This document shows positions 31,751 to 35,347 of a DNA stretch of 35,347 bases, one piece after another. The notes below the pieces were generated by a model, which was not told the origin of the DNA, did not search any database, and saw only the letters and a program-made list of their open reading frames with translations. The DNA lies in assembly GCA_017959225.1 (NCBI GenBank), contig JAGDBD010000030.1, positions 1-35,347 of the forward strand, written 5' to 3'. Within the stretch, counting starts at the first letter, position 1; the number at the start of each line of letters is the position of its first letter. The DNA comes from Fibrobacter sp. (GTDB lineage: Bacteria > Fibrobacterota > Fibrobacteria > Fibrobacterales > Fibrobacteraceae). Position numbers and translations under genes: made by a program.

Positions 31751-32545
31751 TCACTTCAAAAGCGAAGCCAGCATCCGGCAAAGAACACCGCTCGGATTTT
31801 CCAATTCGTGCAGAATCGTAAAATGGTTGCAGCCTTCTAACAGCCCAAAAGTCACCGGAATTTTTTCAGCAGCACGACGTGTTGCAAATTCAAGACTTTG
31901 ACGACGCAGCTCCGGAAGTTCTTCCGCACCAACGGCAATCGCCATCGGCTTCGGAACGCTCGGAATCCGCATCAGGCTCAAGTTCAAGATTTCCTCGGGG
32001 GAAAGATTCAACGCCTGATTCAAATAGCACTTGGAAATCGGTTCCAAGTCATAGATTCCACTGATCGCAAGAGCCGATTTTACAGAAGGCTCATCGAGCA
32101 TCATCGTCGCCAGATGTCCGCCAGCAGACCACCCGGAAACGACAACCTTTTCCGTATCCGCCAGAAAATCTTTGGCAAACACACAAATCTTGTGAATGGC
32201 GTTTCGTACTTCCTGAACGATTTCCGAAAGGCTCGCCTCCGGCGCAAGCGTATAGCCGACCGAAGCAACATGCATTCCCAAAGACAGCGGACCTTTTGCC
32301 AAAAAACGGAACGTATTCTTGTGCCGCATTTGCCAATATCCACCGTGGACGAACACAAAGATTCCCGCACCCGGATTTCCCGGGAAAAAGTCAAATTTCT
32401 CGCGGGCACCTTTTCCATACGGAACGTCCATCGTCCCCGAAAAACGTGAGGCAAGCACATCGCTTCGCGCTTCAAAACCTCTTAAAAGCTCTGAGCTTTC
32501 CGCCACCGCTTTCGTGTTATCGTATGCAGCATCCAAATCAAGCAT
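31751..32545 (-). CDS. Alpha/beta hydrolase, arylformamidase-like
   Basis: A 264-residue protein starting MLDLDAAYDNTKAV, typical of kynurenine formamidase-like alpha/beta hydrolases. It has the oxyanion motif FVHGGYW (residues 66-71), nucleophile elbow GWSAGG with Ser140, an acidic residue near VGAEELPE (about 208) and His241 in EGCNHF, so the triad looks intact. Relatives hydrolyse N-formyl or related amide bonds. It lies between the DUF1989 gene and the carboxylase, where allophanate hydrolase would be an obvious companion, so it may act on a carboxylated or amide product of this pathway (inference). ATG 32545 overlaps the upstream stop by 8 bp; a longer frame to 32584 overlaps further and adds non-family residues. 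Confidence 0.82.
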   Translation of the reverse strand: MLDLDAAYDNTKAVAESSELLRGFEARSDVLASRFSGTMDVPYGKGAREKFDFFPGNPGAGIFVFVHGGYWQMRHKNTFRFLAKGPLSLGMHVASVGYTLAPEASLSEIVQEVRNAIHKICVFAKDFLADTEKVVVSGWSAGGHLATMMLDEPSVKSALAISGIYDLEPISKCYLNQALNLSPEEILNLSLMRIPSVPKPMAIAVGAEELPELRRQSLEFATRRAAEKIPVTFGLLEGCNHFTILHELENPSGVLCRMLASLLK

Positions 32546-33179
32546 CGAAAACAACCATTCGAATCGGGGTGGGGTTATAATCATTGCACGGATTATTCAA
32601 CTGCGAACAATCGGAAAGCAAAAACAACACATCCATTTCGGCACGCAGATCGATGTACTTTCCAGGGCCCGAAATTCCGTCTGCAAATTCCAAACGGCCC
32701 GTATTATCCAGAATCACTTTGGTAAAGAAGTTTAGATTGCAGACCTGATCCCGTTTGCTCATGCCATAATCCTGCAAAGTTCGCACGAATGTATCGCGAC
32801 AGCTGTGCATGTAACGGGTCTTGTCCGTATAACGCACACAGTTCCCTTCCGCCGAGCAGCCACTTCCAAGCGTATCATGTTCGCCACACGTGTCCGCAAT
32901 AACCGTAAGCATCGGATTGTCGTCATTCGAGCGAATGACTGTGCCAAGTTCAATCATCGAATTCGCCTGAGCCGTAATCGTATTTTGCGCACTATAACGC
33001 TCCGAAGTGTCATGCGCATTATAGACCTGCACATCGCCAGACTGATTTCCTTCGACATCGATCAAGCGGAGCACCTGTCCTTTCTTTAGCAAAAGCATCT
33101 TGCCTTCGCCTGCATAAGCCATGACATCAAAACAAGCTTCTTCGATTTGACGGTCGCTTTCTTTCCGTTTCGAGTTCAT
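32538..33179 (-). CDS. DUF1989 protein, UAAP2-like (second copy)
   Basis: A 213-residue DUF1989 (urea carboxylase-associated) protein. Motifs: KGQVLRLIDVEGNQSGDVQVY, ERYSAQNT, TCGEHDTLGSGCSAEGNCVRY, RYMHSC, CNLNFFTKV, GPGKYIDLRAEMDVL and QLNNPCNDYNPTPIRM. The repeated Cys/His/Glu residues are probable metal ligands. UAAP1 and UAAP2 together form carboxyguanidine deiminase in characterised guanidine pathways, releasing ammonia. It is a close paralogue of the next upstream gene but with an extra basic N-terminus (MNSKRKESDRQIEE). GAGG lies 9 nt before the ATG, and it overlaps the hydrolase start. Confidence 0.85.
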   Translation of the reverse strand: MNSKRKESDRQIEEACFDVMAYAGEGKMLLLKKGQVLRLIDVEGNQSGDVQVYNAHDTSERYSAQNTITAQANSMIELGTVIRSNDDNPMLTVIADTCGEHDTLGSGCSAEGNCVRYTDKTRYMHSCRDTFVRTLQDYGMSKRDQVCNLNFFTKVILDNTGRLEFADGISGPGKYIDLRAEMDVLFLLSDCSQLNNPCNDYNPTPIRMVVFDA

Positions 33180-33191
33180 AAAACACCTCGT

Positions 33192-33833
33192 TTAATCCCA
33201 GATGATCATGCGGATCGGAGTCGGATTGTAAGCGTTACACGGATTGTTCAGCTGTGGGCAATTGCTCACGACCGCATACACATCCATTTCCGCTTTCATT
33301 TCCACATACTTGCCTGGGCTCGAAATTCCATCCGCAAAATTCAGATTTCCTTTTTCATCAAAAGGCACATACATGAAGAAGTTCAAATTGTTCACCTGAT
33401 CGCGTTTATCGAGACCCGGCTTTTCCAAAAGGACCTTCAAAAACGATTCACGACAAGCATGCATGTAACGTTTGTCCAAGGAGTAGCGGCACGTATTGCT
33501 TTCGCAGGAGCAGGCACTTCCCAGTGTATCATGATCTCCACAAAGGTCCGCGGTGATCGTCAGCATCGGATTGTCATCGTTCGAATAAAGAACAGTTCCC
33601 ACTCCCACAAGGCAATTCGCCTGACGTTGCACGGTCTGTTGCACGCTGTAACGTTCCTCTGGATTATTCGCGTTGATGAAAAGCGTATCTACCGCCTGGT
33701 TTCCTTCTAAATCCAGGATTCGGAATGTCTGACCTTTTTTGATCAAATGCAGCCAACCTTCACCAGCCGGCACGTCTTCCACGTAAACAGCATTTTCTTC
33801 CTTGAGGGAGCTTTCCAAATACTTCGTGTACAT
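33192..33833 (-). CDS. DUF1989 protein, UAAP2-like (first copy)
   Basis: A 213-residue DUF1989 protein. Motifs: KGQTFRILDLEGNQAVDTLF, ERYSVQQT, LCGDHDTLGSACSCESNTCR, RYMHACRE, NNLNFFMYVPF, SPGKYVEMKAEMDVYA and QLNNPCNAYNPTPIRMI. This is the copy closest to remembered UAAP2/CgdB-type sequences (for instance DLEGNQAVD and NNLNFFMYVP), so it is the more likely genuine deiminase partner of the UAAP1-like protein. An AAGGAG Shine-Dalgarno precedes the ATG. It lies 15 bp after the UAAP1-like gene and 12 bp before the second UAAP2 copy, and was probably duplicated in tandem to give that copy. Confidence 0.88.
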   Translation of the reverse strand: MYTKYLESSLKEENAVYVEDVPAGEGWLHLIKKGQTFRILDLEGNQAVDTLFINANNPEERYSVQQTVQRQANCLVGVGTVLYSNDDNPMLTITADLCGDHDTLGSACSCESNTCRYSLDKRYMHACRESFLKVLLEKPGLDKRDQVNNLNFFMYVPFDEKGNLNFADGISSPGKYVEMKAEMDVYAVVSNCPQLNNPCNAYNPTPIRMIIWD

Positions 33834-33848
33834 TCTTCCGTCTCCTTT

Positions 33849-34565
33849 TTACAGGTTATAATCCGCCGTGTTAATGAAACCGCGAGAGTTTTCCGGGCAC
33901 CAGGTGAAACACGGATCGTCTGCCGTCGAGAATTCACAAGAAAGAAGTTCCACCTTCACCGGCTTTCTCAAATATTCTTTCGATGGATTCAAGGGATGCA
34001 TGCCCGTATCGATAACGACAAGCGTATCCATTTCCGCGCGGAGTTCCACATAATCGCCAGGCTTTGAATTATTTTCCACAAAAGTCATTTTGCCGTCTGG
34101 CGTCACCACGACCTTACTGAAGAAGTTTACGAGTTCTGTAAAATCGCGTTTCGTCATTCCATGCTTGCCGATTTCCACCAGCAAAGAATCGTAACCGTTG
34201 CGGTAAAAATCATTGTGGAACTTCTGGTAGTCATGTTCACCAAAACGTTCCCGAATGAGTCCCGCATGCGTACAACCACAAAGCGGATCATGCCAGCCCA
34301 CCGTATCTTTGACCACACTCAAAAGAATGCGTCCCATGTCGCTGTAGAGACAACAGTTTTCAGCAATCCGGCAAATATGCTGAATTTTCAAAGTATCGCC
34401 CAAATTAAAGCGTTCCGAAAAGTTCTTCGCGTTGTAGCAAAGGATCGAAGCGTTTGCGCCACCTTCCAAATCCGTCAAACGGATTTTCTGTCCGCGTTTC
34501 ACCACGCGGGAATAATTCCATCCGCCAGCAATCGTTTTTGTAAGCAAGACATTTTCTTTTTCCAT
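33849..34565 (-). CDS. DUF1989 protein, UAAP1-like
   Basis: A 238-residue DUF1989 protein of the UAAP1 branch. Motifs: NYSRVVKRGQKIRLTDLEGG, CLYSDMGRILLSVVKDTVGW, HDPLCGCTHAGLIRERFGEH, LVNFFSKVVV, PGDYVELRAEMDTLVV and the C-terminal extension ending ENSRGFINT. The long tail after the shared domain is typical of UAAP1 and absent from both UAAP2-like neighbours. In characterised systems it pairs with UAAP2 as carboxyguanidine deiminase, acting on the product of the carboxylase. A GAGAGGT Shine-Dalgarno lies before ATG 34565. It is 24 bp downstream of the ABC transporter ATPase. Confidence 0.88.
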   Translation of the reverse strand: MEKENVLLTKTIAGGWNYSRVVKRGQKIRLTDLEGGANASILCYNAKNFSERFNLGDTLKIQHICRIAENCCLYSDMGRILLSVVKDTVGWHDPLCGCTHAGLIRERFGEHDYQKFHNDFYRNGYDSLLVEIGKHGMTKRDFTELVNFFSKVVVTPDGKMTFVENNSKPGDYVELRAEMDTLVVIDTGMHPLNPSKEYLRKPVKVELLSCEFSTADDPCFTWCPENSRGFINTADYNL

Positions 34566-34589
34566 AAGATTACCTCTCTAAATGAAATT

Positions 34590-35347
34590 TTATCGAACGG
34601 CATTCTTTTTGCCGACCATATTGACGATGTTGAAAGATTCCTCTTCCAAAGACTTCTTTTCCGAAACCGGATGAATCAAATCTTCGACATGCGAACGAAG
34701 CGTCTTGAATTCCGGAAGGAATAAGCTTTCCTCGGTCCGAGGGCGCGGAACATCGACCGTTACGAGTTCCTTCACCCTACCCGGATTTGCCTGGAGCGTT
34801 AAAATCCGATCCGAAAGGAACACCGCTTCGTCCAAATCATGAGTGACAAAGAGAATCGTAATGTCAATATTCTTCCAGACTTCGAGCAAGTACTTCTGCA
34901 TCTGCGAACGGGTCTGCGCATCCAGTGCTCCAAAAGGTTCATCCATCAGTAACACGCGCGGTTGCGGTGCCAAGGCTCTTGCAATCGCCACACGTTGCTG
35001 CATACCGCCGGAAAGTTGCTTCGGATAATATTCCGCGTACTTTTCAAGGCCCACAATCTGCAGCCACTGCAAAGCGCTTTCTTCGGCGTCGACATTTCCA
35101 TAGCCCGAAGAAATCAGGCCGAACATCACATTCTGTTTTACCGAAAGCCACGGAAAAAGCGTGTACTTTTGAAACACCATCCCGCGTTCCGCGCTAGTTC
35201 CTGAAACTTTTTTTCCATCGAGCAAAAAATGTCCACTCGTCACCGTTTCAAGACCAGCGGCAATACGAATACGAGTCGACTTTCCGCAACCCGAAGGACC
35301 GATAATCGAAAGGAATTCCCGCCGTTTAACGCCAAAAGAAATTCCAT
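34590..35347 (-). CDS. ABC transporter ATP-binding protein, nitrate/sulfonate/taurine type, N-terminus off the right edge
   Basis: The frame is open from the right edge to its stop at 34590, giving about 252 residues; the N-terminus is missing. It includes Walker [10 protein letters not shown], the Q-loop region [12 protein letters not shown], signature [15 protein letters not shown], Walker [18 protein letters not shown] and the switch H-loop [22 protein letters not shown] and [12 protein letters not shown] are typical of the SsuB/TauB/NrtD group. Members energise import of small nitrogen or sulfur compounds from the periplasm. Upstream and downstream genes suggest urea, guanidine or a similar nitrogen compound as cargo (inference). 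Permease and binding protein must lie beyond the edge. The apparent start at 35243 is inside the ATPase domain and not a real N-terminus. Confidence 0.92.
   Translation of the reverse strand, partial: GISFGVKRREFLSIIGPSGCGKSTRIRIAAGLETVTSGHFLLDGKKVSGTSAERGMVFQKYTLFPWLSVKQNVMFGLISSGYGNVDAEESALQWLQIVGLEKYAEYYPKQLSGGMQQRVAIARALAPQPRVLLMDEPFGALDAQTRSQMQKYLLEVWKNIDITILFVTHDLDEAVFLSDRILTLQANPGRVKELVTVDVPRPRTEESLFLPEFKTLRSHVEDLIHPVSEKKSLEEESFNIVNMVGKKNAVR

Overview
The window looks like chromosomal DNA from a Fibrobacter-type bacterium (Fibrobacterota, FCB group). Four things support this. A secreted protein carries the Fibrobacter succinogenes major paralogous (FISUMP, TIGR02145-type) domain. A phosphotransferase resembles the Fibrobacter paralogous family TIGR02172. 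Two plant-cell-wall enzymes are present, a pectate lyase with a poly-Ser linker and a CE1-type esterase. Promoter-like boxes match TAnnTTTG, the -7 element known from Bacteroidetes. No phage, transposase or CRISPR array was seen.

Layout. (1) 1-4521, minus strand: an extracellular polysaccharide operon with UDP-glucose dehydrogenase, an Alg14/Alg13-like (PssD/PssE-like) split glycosyltransferase, a GT4 glycosyltransferase and a TagB/TagF-like polyol-phosphate transferase cut by the left edge. (2) 4712-10262: two Wzi-like outer-membrane barrels flank a stand-alone RelA/SpoT-type synthetase, an APH-like kinase and a small lipoprotein. (3) 10256-17467, plus strand: mostly housekeeping genes: a U32 tRNA-hydroxylation protein, an unknown protein, a DEAD-box helicase, methionine aminopeptidase, a small unknown protein, an EcsC-like protein and a mitochondrial/spd-type EF-G. 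(4) 17526-17960: a candidate structured small RNA and tRNA-Arg(UCU), both minus strand. (5) 17971-27960: pectate lyase, a degenerate SpoT/MESH1-like HD protein, serC, a dapB-hemB-FISUMP operon, adk, pheS and a secreted esterase. (6) 28118-35347, minus strand: a nitrogen-scavenging operon. In transcription order it holds an ABC transporter ATPase (cut by the right edge), three DUF1989 proteins, an alpha/beta hydrolase and a biotin-dependent urea/guanidine carboxylase.

The right-hand operon is the most biologically interesting block. Carboxylase, DUF1989 proteins and an ABC importer together match published guanidine-degradation operons, in which the two DUF1989 subunits act as carboxyguanidine deiminase. 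Here one UAAP1-like protein is followed by two tandem UAAP2-like paralogues. An arylformamidase-like hydrolase sits where an allophanate hydrolase gene might be expected. Other notable points are a complete-looking small-RNA gene at about 17566-17740, several genes whose promoter box ends about 5-7 nt before ATG (suggesting leaderless mRNAs), and an alarmone-type HD protein that has lost most metal ligands.

All functional statements come from motif recognition and remembered families. No database search was run.
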